DNA of 64,000 nucleotides from Agrostemma githago (GCA_958450325.1 OY288251.1:65303666-65367665); one strand, 5' to 3'; positions 1-12,869 are shown, counted from the first letter of the stretch. The notes: generated by a model not told the origin, from the letters alone. A program made the numbers and translations.

Positions 1-867
1 GTATTATCGGTTTCTTGATGCTAAAGGAATTATGTGTGTGTGTGTATGAATTGTGTAGGAAGAATTGTTGGTAAAATCGTATTGATTCATTGTATCCTCT
101 GATGTTGGATGCAAGGGGCTATTTATAGGAAATTCCCGACCTTGGCTTGGGAGAGTTTGACTACCGCTTAGGATAGGAAACGAGGGAACTTGAGGGAAAT
201 AAGGATTCCGCTTTCTTGTGGAGGAAGAAAGGCAAACCGGCTGGTTTGGGCTGTTTCGGCCGAGTGTTTTACACTCGGTCGGATGCTCGAACCGGTTTTT
301 GAATAGGATTCCCGTTTGAGCTAGAATTACTGCTTGAGTAAGAAGCTGAGGAGAACGAGAATTCCGTTTTCTTGTGAGGGAAGAAAAGAGGAAATACCGG
401 CTGACTTGTGTACTTGGCCGAGTGGTTGTACTCGGTTGAGTGTCTGAGTCGGTTCTCGGATAGGATTCCTACTCGAGATCGAATTCTACCTTAAACGGAA
501 TTGTTTATTATTTTTTGTATGGCTGTTTTTGTAGAGTTGGAGTGTGGACTGGACACGTGAGGTGTCACGGTCAGCCTACGAGTTTCGAGAAATATCTTTG
601 ACCGGGTTTTGACTCGGTCGCTAAAAGACGGTTTTACCCCTGGTGACGATTTCGACCCAAATTAGTGTTATTTGACTCGAAACGACCCACTGGGCCTGAA
701 TTTGAGGTTGGTTTTGTGAGATTTGTACTCCTTAAAATGCCTAGGCCAAATGTCCATCATTACGAGCCCATTTCCGAGTACATTAAAGCACGTTAGCGTC
801 CGATCATCATCGGGTGTTTGTCGGAAACTACTATAGACACCTGGCGGTCAAAATGTGGGTGTCTACA
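1..867 (-). mobile_element. Partial LTR of a Tat-lineage Ty3/Gypsy element
   Basis: The segment aligns along its whole length with the last ~880 bp of the LTRs at 44279-46880, 57056-59658 and 59673-62273, in the same orientation. It shares their end (gtgggtgtctaca), but with many substitutions and small indels, so this copy is older. A TATA box on the - strand lies at 120-127 (complement of tatttata), matching those of the younger LTRs. The sequence after 867 is Copia-derived and is neither the PBS leader nor the polypurine side of this family. Position 867 is therefore the outer edge of an element or of a solo LTR whose remainder lies before the window. Confidence 0.85.
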
Positions 868-1860
868 CAGAGTAAATTACGAAATTGGGAAACATCCACA
901 GCCTTTGTAAGAATATCAGCAAGCCGAACAGTAGTTGTTGAGTAAGAAGTCGCAACAAGTTTTCTTGGATCGCAGCACGCACAAAGTGACAGTCAACTTA
1001 AATATGTTTGGTGCGTTCATGAAAAATAGGATTTTGCGCGATATAGAGAGCATATTTGTTGTAGCAATGAATTGAAATGGTCGTATCTTGCTGCACCCCA
1101 AGACTGAATAGTAAGCTTTGCCGCCATTTTAACTCACATGTTAAAACAGTCATTACCCGATACTCTGCTTCAGTGGATGAAGAGACACTGTTCACCGTTT
1201 CTTGATTTTCCACGAAATGGGTGAATCACTAAGGAACACAAACCAACCAGTGAGAGAGCATCGAGAGAGTGGGCAAATGGCATAAACAGAGTCACACCAA
1301 GCTGTGAGCGATAACTTACTATCAGCACGAAGGTATATGCCTTGGCTGGGGCGTGCCCTTGAGGTACCAAACCGTGCGAAGAGCAGCTTTCCAATGATCT
1401 TCACGGGACAAAACATTGACAAAGTATGATAAATCAGGACGCATTACAGCAAGATACAGTAAGCGTCCCACGAGACGCCTAAATGGTTCACGGTCGACAA
1501 GGGTGTCACTAGTCGACCATCCCAGGTCACGATTCTTCCCCATAGGTGTAGCCGCAAGTTTACACCCAAGGAGACATGCTTCAAAGATTATAATTATGCT
1601 GACGCAAAAATATTCCATTATTGTTCCGGGCAACTTCGAGACCAATAAAACATTTAAGAGTCCCGAGGTCCTTCATATGAAAGTAAGAGTACCCGACGAA
1701 AACACGTTTTCGACTCCGACTCGCGAATTTGTCACTCTTAGCTCTTTGGTTGTCACTTGTGAGCATAACACAATGACCCAAACACACGCAAGAAGTCATT
1801 GTTCTACACGTTCCCCAACCACATTTCATAAGGTGTTTTCCCTGAAGCACACGGTAGAGA
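868..1860 (-). pseudogene. Decayed Ty1/Copia polyprotein fragment
   Basis: Reading the - strand from 1850 down gives, in pieces, a region ending in VFVGY (the integrase/RT linker), then MKDLGTL..FIGLEVARNN and, from about 1560, LLGCKLAATPM and RRLVGRLLYL..RPDLSY. All are hallmarks of the C-terminal half of Copia RT. From about 1213 down comes RNase H (SSSTEAEYR, then NPIFHERTKHI). The jump from VFVGY straight to the MKDLG block means most of the RT core is missing. Frames change repeatedly and stops interrupt each block. The left edge abuts the Gypsy LTR at 867, which probably inserted into or beside this older Copia copy. No LTRs of the Copia element itself are visible. Confidence 0.8.
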
Positions 1861-2309
1861 GTGCGATTTCTTAAGTGTGCAGAGGCTAAGATACATTCAC
1901 CTCAGAAACGGATCGGAAGTTTCGCTTAGAAGCGTAGGGCGCGTGCAACATTAAGAATATGATGATGTTTGCGATGAACACGACCGTTGTGTCAAGTAGC
2001 TGGTCACCTTAGCCTAGCTTGGGAAAGGCGTATTAATGGTTGGGTTTATTTTTCAGATTAAGTGCATGAGTTGTTTTTGTTAAAGAATCCTAAATAAAAT
2101 ACGGAGTAATAGTTAGTTGACATATGTTAATACGTTAATTAAAGGAAAATTAAAATGAATATTGTCTAAGTATGGTAAATATAACTCAATATTTCAATTT
2201 TCAGATAATAATCTTGTTAATCTTACTTTAGTTAGCTTATAAAAATCGATAATAAAATTATTTTCTCGCTCTTTCTAAAATCTTGTCGTGGAATATTCGT
2301 AATGTCAAG
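1861..2309. other. AT-rich intergenic stretch
   Basis: I see no coding frame, repeat termini or RNA gene here. It is the upstream flank of the MOS11-type gene. Confidence 0.5.
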
Positions 2310-2318
2310 TATAAAATA
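2310..2318 (+). promoter_or_regulatory. Candidate TATA box of the MOS11-type gene
   Basis: The sequence tataaaata lies 148 bp before the start codon at 2466. Transcription would begin near 2340-2350 and leave a leader of about 120 nt that is C/T-rich (2400-2460), as is common in plant housekeeping leaders. Confidence 0.5.
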
Positions 2319-2465
2319 GTAATACTGTAAGTGGGAAACGACGGAAGGTTAGCGTTGCACATTTACACAGTTGCGTTTAGAACCTAAAAAAACTCCGAAA
2401 GTAGGTTGGCAATCCATCTCTCTACAACCCCCGATTTCTCCATCATCACCTAAACCCTAGAAATC

Positions 2466-5400
2466 ATGGCGACTGAAACCCAGAAACCCACCGACCAAAC
2501 CCCTGAAATCGAAATTCCTAAAAAAAACGTAACCCTAGTCACCCCTAATCCGCTCGATCTAAACCTCGATTCCTCCAAATCAGATCAAAACCCTAATTCT
2601 CCAGTCGATGCCGACGTCATCAAGAACGCCGATGCTTCCAAAGGTTCCACCACCGCAATTGTTTCGCCTACGGCTGCTTCCACCAATACTATCGAGAAGA
2701 AGATCAAGAGAGCTGAAAGATTCGGTGTTCCTGTTCAAATGTCTGAGGAAGAGAAGCGCAATTCGAGATCCGAGAGGTTTATTTCTTGCATTTTATTGCC
2801 TTATTCTTCTTTTGCATGAGTGAAATTTGTTAAACCGTATCGATTGACTGGTTTGATAATGATTGCTTTCTTCTTTTCTGTGTTCGCTATTTTGTTTTGA
2901 TTAGTGGACTTGTCGTGATGTTAAAGTTTTAGGGTTATCGCCGGCTCGCGTTTGTTTGGTGTTTGAGGATTGACGCTATATGAATGTGCTGATGCATTAG
3001 GTTAGGGATAGTGTTACGGTATTTGCCTTTCTTTTGCGTATATAATTATTATGTAGGGAGTAGTATCTTCTTAAGTTTGGCACATTCGAGTGGTGTGTCT
3101 TCATATTTTTTTGATAGTCATGGACCTAATACTTGGGTTGAGATCAACAAATGTACTATAGAACATAGAGCATAGAACATAGGCCAGGCTGCCAGATCTT
3201 GTTAGAAGCGCTACATTTTCATTTCTTTGTAAACCGTATTGGACTGTAACACCCATAACTATGCTTTCACTTGCAAATTGTTTCTTCTATAATTGTTACA
3301 TCTAACCTTTGCTTTAGACTGTGGTTATCAGATTTGCTATGAATACGCTTACCGGTTCGCACTTCGTTTCTTTAGAGTGTGTCATGTGTTTTTTGGTAAG
3401 CTACATGATAAACGATCGTGGTTCTCTATTCGCTAGGTATCGAGGGAATCCGGTAACCATGCTTTAGAACTCTTGTTGACTGAATCATATAGGTATCCGT
3501 GTTGCATGTACTGAATTAGTGATTGGGTATTTGCATCTTTTACTATTTGGCTCAGACTTTTTGCCTTTGTTCCACTACTTGATCATTGCATCATCATAGT
3601 ATTCTGTCACAAAAGCATACTCTAATGCGGCAAGGACTCAGACTATGGCAAACTGTAGCTCTTAGTTTAAAAAAAGCGCTCCTTGACCGAGCCTAAGGCG
3701 TGCCCTGAATGAAACACCAGCCAAAATGCCTCATAGTCATAGACAAGGATCACTTAACAAGACTATCGTCACACACTTTCTTCATCCTTTTCATCTTGAT
3801 CTTTTATTGTGCCTTCTCTTTTCCCCATTATTTTCATATTCTCACTCCTTTACGTGCAAGCCAACTTGAAAACTCTTTAAAATGGTATTGTTGATGATAC
3901 TTTTTTTATTCGGAAAATATAAATTTGTTACTAAAAATTGGGGACAATTCGCGTGAAAAAGGCTGGTGCCGTAGCCATGCGCTTCGCACCTTGTCCCCTC
4001 GGCAGGGCCTTGTGCCTCTTCAAACAAACTCTAGCTACAAGGACCTAGCTGTAACTACTGTTATTTCATGTTAGCTTCAGTTGTTTTTTCCCTGCTATAT
4101 TATGTTTGGCTTTTCAAATTTTGTTTTTGATAATTCTAAAAATAATACAGAATAATTATTTTTAGAATTGTGGTGAAAGTAACTATGCAATTTAAGGAAT
4201 ACAATTTGGTTAAATAGTTTGGTATTATTTTTATTTTCAACATCACTCATTGTTGATTCGCTACTAGTTGTTGGTTATTTTTTTTGGAAAAATTCTACTC
4301 TGTAAGTCTCCAACTTAGCCACTTTGGTCTGTTTTTTAAAATGTATGGGATTTTTATTTTAAATAATCCTTCTTCTTTTCTGGTTGAATATTGGACAATT
4401 TTTGCCAATTCTTGATATTTTATTTTGTAGCACACTCTTATAGAAGTTACTCAATTGATAGCACTATTTGAACTCAAAACATGTAAAATTTTTACCTCGA
4501 CAATGCGTAATCATATAAATATAATTTAAATATAATACAAACATATTTATATTTATTACTCCGTGATGTAAAGTTTCACAAAATAATATTTACAACAGAA
4601 AATATGATATACATATGCCTTAAAAATTGGCTTTTAGTTTTCTCTTTCAATGCAAAATCTTAAATATGTCCTATGCTGTATATTTAACTGAAAATAAATG
4701 AATGTCATAACAGTAATTCTTATCCTTATTCAGATGCCTCTAAAAGGTCTCCTCCTTAAACGAGGAAGGATACCTCCCCCTTTATTAACGTAGATGGCCT
4801 TCCCCTTTATTAATATAGATGCAAAATAGTGAAGCACATAAGTGTTTTAAGAACCATTTTTTTGTTGGCTATTGTATCTTGATGTTGAAAGAACAATAGA
4901 TATTTTGCTATATTGGAATGGATGGAACACGAATCAGCCTATAGAGGTTGATTTGTTGATCATTGGAAGCATTATATATTCAGACTCGTAGTGATAAACT
5001 GATATTCATGTTTTTTTTTGTGTGTATCAGTATAGATTACTCCCTCCGTTCCAACCATATGTATACATTTGCTTTATGCACGTATGTCGATACTCGTTTT
5101 CTTTTGTCTATATCTTTAGTTACGTATTACTAAAAGTTATAAAAATTTGATATTCATAATGTATTCGATTAGACGATTTGAACAAGATCTCACATGAATA
5201 TATTTTATCTTATACATTAGAAGTTATATCGAAAATTCATCCTACTTATAAATAGTGTCAAAAAAGCAAATGTATACAATTCGTTGGAATGGAGGGAGTA
5301 GTATACTTTGCCTTACTGCAAAGTGCAAATCGTTAGGGTACGGTGTGTTTGGATAGAAGGATTTGTAGGTAAAGGGAGTGGAGGGGTTTGGAGGGAAGCA

Positions 5401-7827
5401 AAGTCCTTTGTTTGGGCACCAAAATTTGGTGGATGGATTTGGAGGGGAGGGAAAATGGATTCCTCCCTTTCCTTCCTTGAAGGCAAAGTATTTCCACTTC
5501 GCCAAAGAAAAGATTTGGTGGAAAAATCACCATCTCCATTCTCCCTCACCTCCACTCTCTGTCCCTCCCGTACTCCACCTCTCCTCCTTTTCCCCTTCCC
5601 ATTTCGTTATCCAAACACACCCTTACATACTAAAATGGAGTACTTGCCCTTTTTTCAAGCATTCGTGAAAACATTTGTTCAAGTGACAACGACCTGGGTA
5701 ATTATGGAACATTGCATAGCTGATGTCTCTTATAAATACTATGTAACATGTTTCAGGTTTGGCACTGGCACTGGCACTGGTACAGGTGCAGAGGTTTCCA
5801 AATCATCTGAGGAGCTGAAACGGAAGGCTAGAGCAGAGAGGTAGGGACTGCTTACCTTTAAATGCTGTGTTTGTATATTTTTTTTACTTCCCATGTATGT
5901 CCGTTCTTGGTCAATCCTTAGTTTATCTTTGTTTTGCGATTTAGTTAATTTTTTACTTGACATTGTCCCTTCGACTTCATTGCATATTTCTATGGAAACA
6001 AATGTAGGTTTGGGATTTCTGTACCAGCTAATGAGGAGGTAAAGAAAAAATCTCGGGCTGAGAGATTCGGTCCTGACACAAAGGTTGATAATGCTGAAGA
6101 AGAGAAAAGGAAGGCGCGGGCACTCAGGTGTGTGTGCGCACACACTCACGTTTTATTCTTTCCCTGCTTTTCATTCGTTGTCCAGCTAATTTTAGTGCAT
6201 CTTATGTTTATCATCCTGTTTGATCATGACGGTCCACCAATTGTCAACCATGACAGTTTCATATTTTCGGTACTTAATACCTTGACACATAAATTAAAAA
6301 TTTCTAACCTTGATGGTACCCATCATGGCTTTGATAAAATTTTATGACACTTTTGACAATTTCCTTGGTTTTCTGAGCATATGTCTATCCATCCTTCCCC
6401 AAATATCCCTATAAGTACGGTAAAACCAATTACTAGATCTCCTCCATTCTCTTCCCTTCCCTTCCCTTCACTGAAGGTCAGCCATATTTCAACCTACATC
6501 TCATCATTAAAATCTAAAATGAATTAGTTCTCTTTTATCTATCAACTAGAATTCTTCTCTTATAACTATTGATTATTGAATATTGAATGACGTGTAAATG
6601 GAAGTCGAAAACCTTCTCATTTCTGGAAAGTTTTGGTCCTGTGGTTGTTTATGGAGAATTTGGGTAGTTGTTTCTGTTGCTTCGTTGGCGGGCTTAGTGA
6701 AATTTAAATGCTACGGTGGGACTTGATTAGAAGCCTTGAAAGACATGTGTAAGCATAGGGCCTCTAATTTGAAGGTTCTTCAATTGCGAAACTGAATACC
6801 AAAAACTCAAATCCTCAAAATCAAACTATTACTTGTACTCCGTATTATTCAAGAGCATGTGTCAGAAGGATTAGTTTTCTAAGTTCAAAACAAAAAGAGG
6901 GAATCAGTGTCCTTGAAATCACTAAATTCTATTTCTAATATGAAATTCACAAAATTTTCTGGCATTTGGTAAAAGATGTTTAAAGATAGAGGAAACTCGA
7001 TGAATAAGAGATTGCTTTAAGAGGATGAGGAGTATAAAAAAGGTAAAAATTGAGATTAATGTGAAGGGTATATTTGTCATTCGACATTTTTTTCTTCGGA
7101 AATCAGGCAAGGTATCAATTTGTAAGAAAGAGATGCCTATCATGTAAGGAGTACTAATATCTGAAACTCTTTATATTAGGTATTAATTTGTAAATTGTGG
7201 TATATAATAGGTGTTCCCTACCCATTCTTTGGAAAAACACTTGTTCGTTTATATATGCAAGGTAGATTTTCTTCAAAAGATTCTTTCCCAAAGAATGAGA
7301 GGGAATTTTTCCCATCATTTTTCAAAAGTTAGTGACTATTTTTGTAGTGTATCAGTCGAAGGTAACATTGTTTGACAACAAATGTCTTATGGAAACTAAG
7401 TAGGGTCATAATGAGATGAAATAGTTTGCGAGCAACTCGAGTTTGGATTGGTGTGCAAGCTCGACTCGTGTTGGGATCCGCTCGACAACTTAAAGAGTCA
7501 ATCTGAGCGACCATAGTCCCGGCGAACGAAGTTACTGTGCGAACCATACGAACTATTTAGCATTTTTACAACTCTAGTTACACTTCTACTGGTCTATTTA
7601 CACTTATACAACTCTTGACACATTAAATTGCAGGTTTTCAAATCCTAAACCAGCTGCTGTGCATAGTAATGGCAACGGAGATTCTGGAACTGTATGTGAT
7701 AGTATATATTCTATTTTTTTGTTACTAAACTTTTATATGCTTTCCTATTTTTTGTTGAGTTGTCATTGATTTTGTTTTGATTTGCCTGAAGACTGCAACT
7801 GTGGACAATGCTAGTGGAGGAGCTTAA
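2466..7827 (+). CDS. MOS11: MOS11-like protein (CIP29/Tho1 family), five exons
   Basis: Exons inferred from GT-AG sites and continuous frame: 2466-2776, 5757-5840, 6008-6127, 7634-7691 and 7792-7827, giving about 202 residues. The family (Arabidopsis MOS11, human CIP29/SARNP, yeast Tho1) binds RNA and works with the TREX/UAP56 mRNA-export machinery in the nucleus. Arabidopsis MOS11 is about the same length. The N-terminal 80 residues are acidic and Pro/Ser/Thr-rich. Then come four copies of a charged motif of the type EEEKRNSRSERFG, KRKARAERFG, KKKSRAERFG and KRKARALRF, the diagnostic part of the family. The first three introns all split the Arg codon of the repeat (AG|G then TTT). Intron 1 is 2980 bp and intron 3 is 1506 bp; intron 1 holds two MITEs. 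The last coding exon is only 36 nt. No disabling change is visible. The start is the first ATG after the TATA box and leader. Confidence 0.9.
5040..5298. mobile_element. Stowaway-type MITE in MOS11 intron 1
   Basis: The terminal inverted repeats are ctccctccgttccaa at the left and ttggaatggagggag at the right. The element is flanked by TA on both sides (5038-5039 and 5299-5300), the target of Tc1/mariner-type elements. It is about 259 bp, AT-rich and has no coding capacity. Confidence 0.85.
5333..5625. mobile_element. MITE-like inverted-repeat element in MOS11 intron 1
   Basis: The left end reads tagggtacggtgtgtttggat. The complement of the right end reads taagggtgtgtttggataac. The interior is G-rich on the left and C-rich on the right, so the whole element can fold back. 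It sits about 130 bp before exon 2. The superfamily is not decided, because no unambiguous target duplication is visible. Confidence 0.6.
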
Positions 7828-8668
7828 AACAAAATCATATATTTTCAGCTGTGAGAATATTCTATAATTGTTGTAAGCTTCCTTGTCGTGATAACTTTTC
7901 TGGTTATAAAGCTTCTAACACTTGCCGTTTTCCATTGTTTGACTTTGGCAGGTGTAGTATGAATTAGGTTACTTGTATTTTATGGCCTCTACCCATGTCA
8001 AGCCAATTACTTCCAAGTGCGAGATATGCTGTCAATCCCGATTCCTTTGGGTCTTTTTGTCGGAATATGCTTTACCCAGTCAAGTTTTGATTAGTCAAGA
8101 ACATCCTTCTGAGTGGCAAGTACATTTCTGGCAAGGCTTTTAATTAGACTGTAGTTTGATATGCTGATCTTACTTTGGTTTATTTTATCGTGCAGTGTTA
8201 GATCTCTACTTGGTAGAAGTCCTAGCAACTTTTTTTTTATTGTTTGCAAATTGTTTGTTATCGTGTCTGTGGTTTTGCAGGATTATGAGGGGGTTGGTTA
8301 ATAGGGAGGGTATGCTATATCTGCTATCATGAAACCCTGCCTTATGAATATGAAGGGGGCTATGCTTTTGTTTGTTATAGGAAGAACTATGTCGCTATTG
8401 GTGAAATCTTGCAAAATTGTGGACCTTTGTAGGTAGGCTAATAGAGGCGAGGCACCTTGTGATGTTTGATGCATGCACATTTTGCTTTGTTTTGAGACAA
8501 GTTACCTGTTTGGGATTTATGAACTTTAGTACCGATTTATTCAACTAGGCAAATAGCAGTAGTTTCGCTTACTGGGAAGTTACCTGCTGATCTCCTTTAT
8601 TTAAGGCCAATTTTGATATGTTGAAGAGTTGTTTTGTGTCTGGTAAGATTCTAGGTAACTTAGAAGCG

Positions 8669-8705
<37 letters not shown>

Positions 8706-9204
8706 CTGCTTTGATGAAGCCAGTACTAATGTCAGAAGGTTTTCTTGACTATACAAGTCCTTGCTGGGTAAATGCATATTCCAGGTTGCTGAAGGTTTTA
8801 GCAAGTGTTGTTTTCAACAGTACTTCAGTAACATTTATTTTGGTTTTGGCTGTAATGTAAAGATTTTTAGCGCATACATGTTCATGTTCTAGCTTCTTGG
8901 AAAATGTCGGTTATGTAAAACACTGTGGAAGAGGGCCATTTTTAATTTGTGAAAATTATTATGGTACAAAAGTTGTGCTTGCAGTTATCCATAGATTATC
9001 TTCTGGGTTTAAAGCCCGTAAATTTCAGCGTTTAGTACTACCTCTGTTTTTCTGTTCTTTCTCCTGAACAAGCTATTATTTGATGAGTATTTTATTGGAT
9101 TGGGAAGAAAGAAAGAAAACGCATGGAATATGTAGTAATCTTTCTGATGTGTTGTGCACTTGTATAATCTTAATCTATTCTTTATGTAAAACATCTGTTA
9201 GTCT
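7828..9204. other. MOS11 3' flank with a 35-T tract
   Basis: This holds the 3' untranslated region of the MOS11-type gene and AT-rich DNA. An uninterrupted run of 35 T lies at 8671-8705, perhaps the poly(A) tail of an old retrosequence on the - strand, though no recognisable body adjoins it. I see no gene here. Confidence 0.45.
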
Positions 9205-9332
9205 ACTATGAGACCGTCTCACATTACGATTATTGTGAGACCTCTCACATGGAAATATTTTATTATTTAATAACTTTCTCCCCTTGTGAGAGGTCTCACA
9301 ATAATCGTATCGTGAGACCGTTTCATATGAGA
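9205..9332. repeat. Fold-back repeat
   Basis: Two arms of about 46 bp (9207-9252 and 9285-9332) are near-perfect inverted copies built around gagaccgtctcac, cgattattgtgagacc and tctcaca. They are separated by about 32 bp of A/T. Palindromic units of this kind behave as small fold-back transposons in plant genomes. No target duplication was resolved. Confidence 0.65.
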
Positions 9333-9450
9333 ATTTGTGGTAGGACATACTACTCCACTATGTATTATGTGTGAATCGGAAACTAGTGACTTAAATAATG
9401 AAACTTGTCATTGTAATCTATTTTGGTGGATAACGTTCACTAATATTTTA

Positions 9451-9893
9451 GAGTTATTTCATGACAATAATATCAACTATAAGGGAATTTCTTAGATTAA
9501 TTCCAACTATACGTATCTCTCATTGATATAGGTGACCGGTTACCTAGAAAATCGGTTAATTCCTCTTCAGTTTTGGCTATTGGTTGAAAAAAATTTGAAT
9601 CTTCCCAAAATTCATCTTGCATTTTTTTTTCTTCTGATTAGTATTGTAGAAACCATGAAAAAAATGCTTTAATTTTCTTGTTGTTTTGACTTTCATAAAC
9701 GATGACGGAACACTTAAGGACTCTAGCTAGAAAGTTACAACCGGTCACTATTACCGGTTATAGCAGGTCATAATTTTGTCCATAGTGAAATGAGATTGAT
9801 GAAGGCATAGTTCATATTAAAACGAGATTACGTATAGTTGAGATTATTCTAAGAAGTCACCTTATAGTTGATATTATTGTCATGAAATAATCC
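9451..9893. mobile_element. Non-autonomous Mutator-type element, copy 1
   Basis: This 443-bp element has terminal inverted repeats of about 70 bp. The left end begins gagttatttcatgacaataa and the complement of the right end begins ggattatttcatgacaataa. The 9-bp direct repeat aatatttta stands immediately outside both ends (9442-9450 and 9894-9902). A 9-bp duplication with long TIRs is the signature of the MULE superfamily. There is no coding capacity. A second family member lies at 38175-38805. Confidence 0.85.
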
Positions 9894-11304
9894 AATATTT
9901 TATTCGATCTTTGTTATTTAAGTTACGAATTTTATAGCATGAGTAATGTATGTGCCTTATAATTTAGTTAATGAAATTGGAAGGTAATGAAATTACACTA
10001 ATAGCATGAGTAACGGTAGCATTGTGCAGAATATAGAATTTTCTGTTCCATTCCATTCCCTACATTTGTTTAGTACTCCGTACATGTGAGGTGTATATAT
10101 TTTAAACAAATATATAAATCATATGGAACAGAGGAAATGTTAATAACATTGGACGTAATGAAATGAAATTACGCTGATTGTTTTTATGTTTTTTTGTTCA
10201 ACGAAACGCGAATTTAGTCGCATTACAATATATTCACATGCTATGTAGTCTTAATTACTAGGCTAAGACATTTTTGATATTTACACTAATAATCGTGTGT
10301 TAGTGAAGTTAATGGATGTAAATGTGGAAGTTTATCTTAAATGGTTAATACTCAGGTCTTAGGTGTGTTTTGATTGAGAAATTTGGAGGAAAAGAAAGGG
10401 AAGGAGGAGAGGAGGTTAAAGGATGTAGAATCCCTCGTTCCGATTAGCAAATAGGGATGAAGGGAAATGTAGGGGAAGAAGTTTAGGGGATCTATCTTCC
10501 CTACTCTAAGGCGAATCAAAATGTATTTGACATGTAGCGTTTGAGAATTTATATTTCATTTCAAATCATCATTGAATGTTGGATTTTACAATGACATGCA
10601 TTAAGGTATCATTTGAAAATGAACCTTTTTGTGAGGACCTTAGATTTGGTTAGAAATTCACAATTCAGTATCTCCCAAACAAAGTATTCTTGTTCCCAAA
10701 CGGAGCCATGAAAAGATTGGGTGAGACATTGTATGTAGACACCTTGCCCCATTACACTCTTTCCTATCCTGGGATCCATTTTCTGTATTCCAAACAAATC
10801 AAAGTCTATCTAACATACGAGTAGAAAATATTTGGACGCAAATTCTATTCAAACATTCACTCCTCCTTGGTCCTTCCTTCTTCACCCTTCCCTTCCTTTC
10901 TCTCCTATTTCGAGATTAGGTTGCGTTATAGATTCGAAACTAAATTTGAATCAAAGGTTTAAAAAGAAACAAGTATGCCACAATAATGATATGCTTTACC
11001 AAGTTTCTTAAGTTATGAGATGTGAGATAAGCACATAGAATAAGTTAGTTAGTGTCTCACACTTAAGCATGACTAAAAATAAAATAAAATTAAAAACTGT
11101 CTTGTATAAAATGTTGAATATAAATATACAATGTGAAAATATACGGATTTAAACCTAGTACGAGTATTATTAGAATGAAAGTATGAAAAGGATACAATTT
11201 TATTAAATGAGTAATAGTCCGTATATACTATACTATAGTACTATACCTCAATTAGAAGAAACTACTGTATAAAAAAAAGGAGAGCATTATTTAGGCAAAA
11301 TAGA
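9894..11304. other. AT-rich intergenic region
   Basis: Between the Mutator-type element and the coiled-coil gene there is only AT-rich DNA. A purine-rich stretch at 10370-10500 and a pyrimidine-rich stretch at 10850-10920 could be arms of another old inverted-repeat element, but I cannot define its ends. I see no gene. Confidence 0.45.
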
Positions 11305-12869
11305 TTAGACTCTAATCATGTGGCTTGTGTCTAAGGAGCATCGAAGAGTTTCCTTGATTTGCTTCAAAGAGTTGAGCACCTCTCTCACTGTCTCACGCCT
11401 TACTTCTACCACTCCTCCACTACCACTACTCCACTCCTCTGTTTCTTGGTATGAATCCACAACTACCAATGCCATTGAATTATCAACTTCTTCAATCTCA
11501 TCTTCATCATCTACCTCACTCTTCTTTTCCTCCACTGCCAATCTCTTTAATCTGCGGCAAATATCAACGCAATGCAAGCCACTGGTTTAATCTACTTGCA
11601 TCCACATCAAAATGAGAGACTTTCAATATGAATACAAGTTTTTTAGCGTACAAAGTCCAAAGACCCCCAACTCGAATAACTGCCTTCCGTTCACCTTAAT
11701 TCCCTCCATTCATGATGAACACGATACACCCAACACTCCCAAGTCCAATAACTAAAACGAATAGAAGAAAACAAAAGTTGGAATTAATGGCTAAGTGGGT
11801 CTAAAAAATAGACTGTATTGCTTTTATGAATCCCTATTTTCAAAACTCATAGATCCCATAAACCAATGCATATCAACTTTAATGCTTCTCCTTGTACTAC
11901 TATAATTTCCTTTCTTCAACCCTATTTTTAAATCTTAGTGTAGTACACACTTCGTAGATTAGTATGTAGTGGGTCCACAAAATGATAAACCAACTGACTA
12001 AAATGAATTAATAACATAGAATAAGCACTAACCCATGTAGACTATTGTCTGTTAGTTGTTGTTGTTGTTGTTGTTGTTCACAATTACTAATCTCCTTGGT
12101 TTTGTACAGCAAGTCGATCTCCGGGTCTGCGGTGATTTGGGCAGAATTTGAAATGTCGGATTTGGAATCTATGGAGGAAATGCATGATTCCCCAGAATGA
12201 GAATGATCAGATGAGGTTGATTGGTGAGATCCTTGAGTAAAGTGGATGTTCAATGATTCCAGCTTGTTTTTCAACTTGTTCAGTCTGCTTTCAGCTTTTT
12301 TCCTCAACTTTGTCTCAATCTTTAGCTGATTCTCCAGCTCTGTCAACTGAATTAATTACACCCCCAAACAAATATCAACAATTACTCCATAATTACACTA
12401 GCTAAAACATCATATCACAACACCATTACAGTCTTAATTACAAACATTTGGGAACTAATTAAGAAGAGGATGGAGGTACTCTGGACAATAGGTCACAGAG
12501 ACGATATTAAAAATTGGAAGCACCCAAATGGAAAATGGCATTTAATCATCTAAAAAAGAAAAAAAAAAAGGAAGACAGAAAGCAACCTTGGAATGGAAGA
12601 AATGAGCATTTAGTTTGGCATCCCTTGAAGCAGCCCTTTCAGCTAATAATCTGCCCCTCAAGCAATCAAGTGTCTGTGTCCTCAACCTGTCGTCGTCTTC
12701 TTCTTCTTCTCCCTGCATTTCAATCTCATTTCTACACCAAAGTCAGATCACATTATAGTATATATATTGACAAGTGTAGATGGGGGAGGGAAATTTAATG
12801 AAAGAATGGAAAGACAGAAAGTAAAGGTGGTCACCTCAGAATTGAATCGACATTTGGAAAAGATGTCAT
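11305..12869 (-). CDS. Coiled-coil protein of unrecognised plant family, four exons
   Basis: Exons on the - strand: 12869-12835, 12731-12587, 12346-12033 and 11551-11305. They join in frame at GT-AG sites into about 246 residues. The protein starts MTSFPNVDSIL, followed by an acidic run and a Leu/Arg-rich helix (RTQTLDCLRGRLLAERAASR). A strongly predicted coiled coil follows, rich in Lys, Glu and Leu (TELENQLKIETKLRKKAESR onward). After that come a Ser/His-rich linker, a run of seven Gln, an acidic segment and a basic C-terminal helix ending in HMIRV. There is no signal peptide, membrane segment or catalytic motif. The exon structure is intact and every junction keeps the frame, so I take it to be a real gene. 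The function is unknown; a scaffold or cytoskeletal adaptor would be a guess. Confidence 0.75.

Noticed and set aside
1416..1874. 152-codon + strand frame
   Set aside because: It is the reverse-strand shadow of the decayed Copia RT, whose motifs are clear on the - strand.
3640..4030. Possible SINE in MOS11 intron 1
   Set aside because: Some words (agcgctccttgaccgagcc, cctcggcagggccttg) look repetitive, but I could not identify box A/B promoters, a tail or flanking repeats.
5308..5844. 178-codon + strand frame over MOS11 exon 2
   Set aside because: Most of it lies in a MITE and intron sequence; only its last 28 codons are exon 2 of MOS11.
8671..8705. Poly(A) tail of a processed retrogene on the - strand
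   Set aside because: No gene-like or SINE/LINE-like sequence adjoins the T35 run, and no flanking repeat was found.
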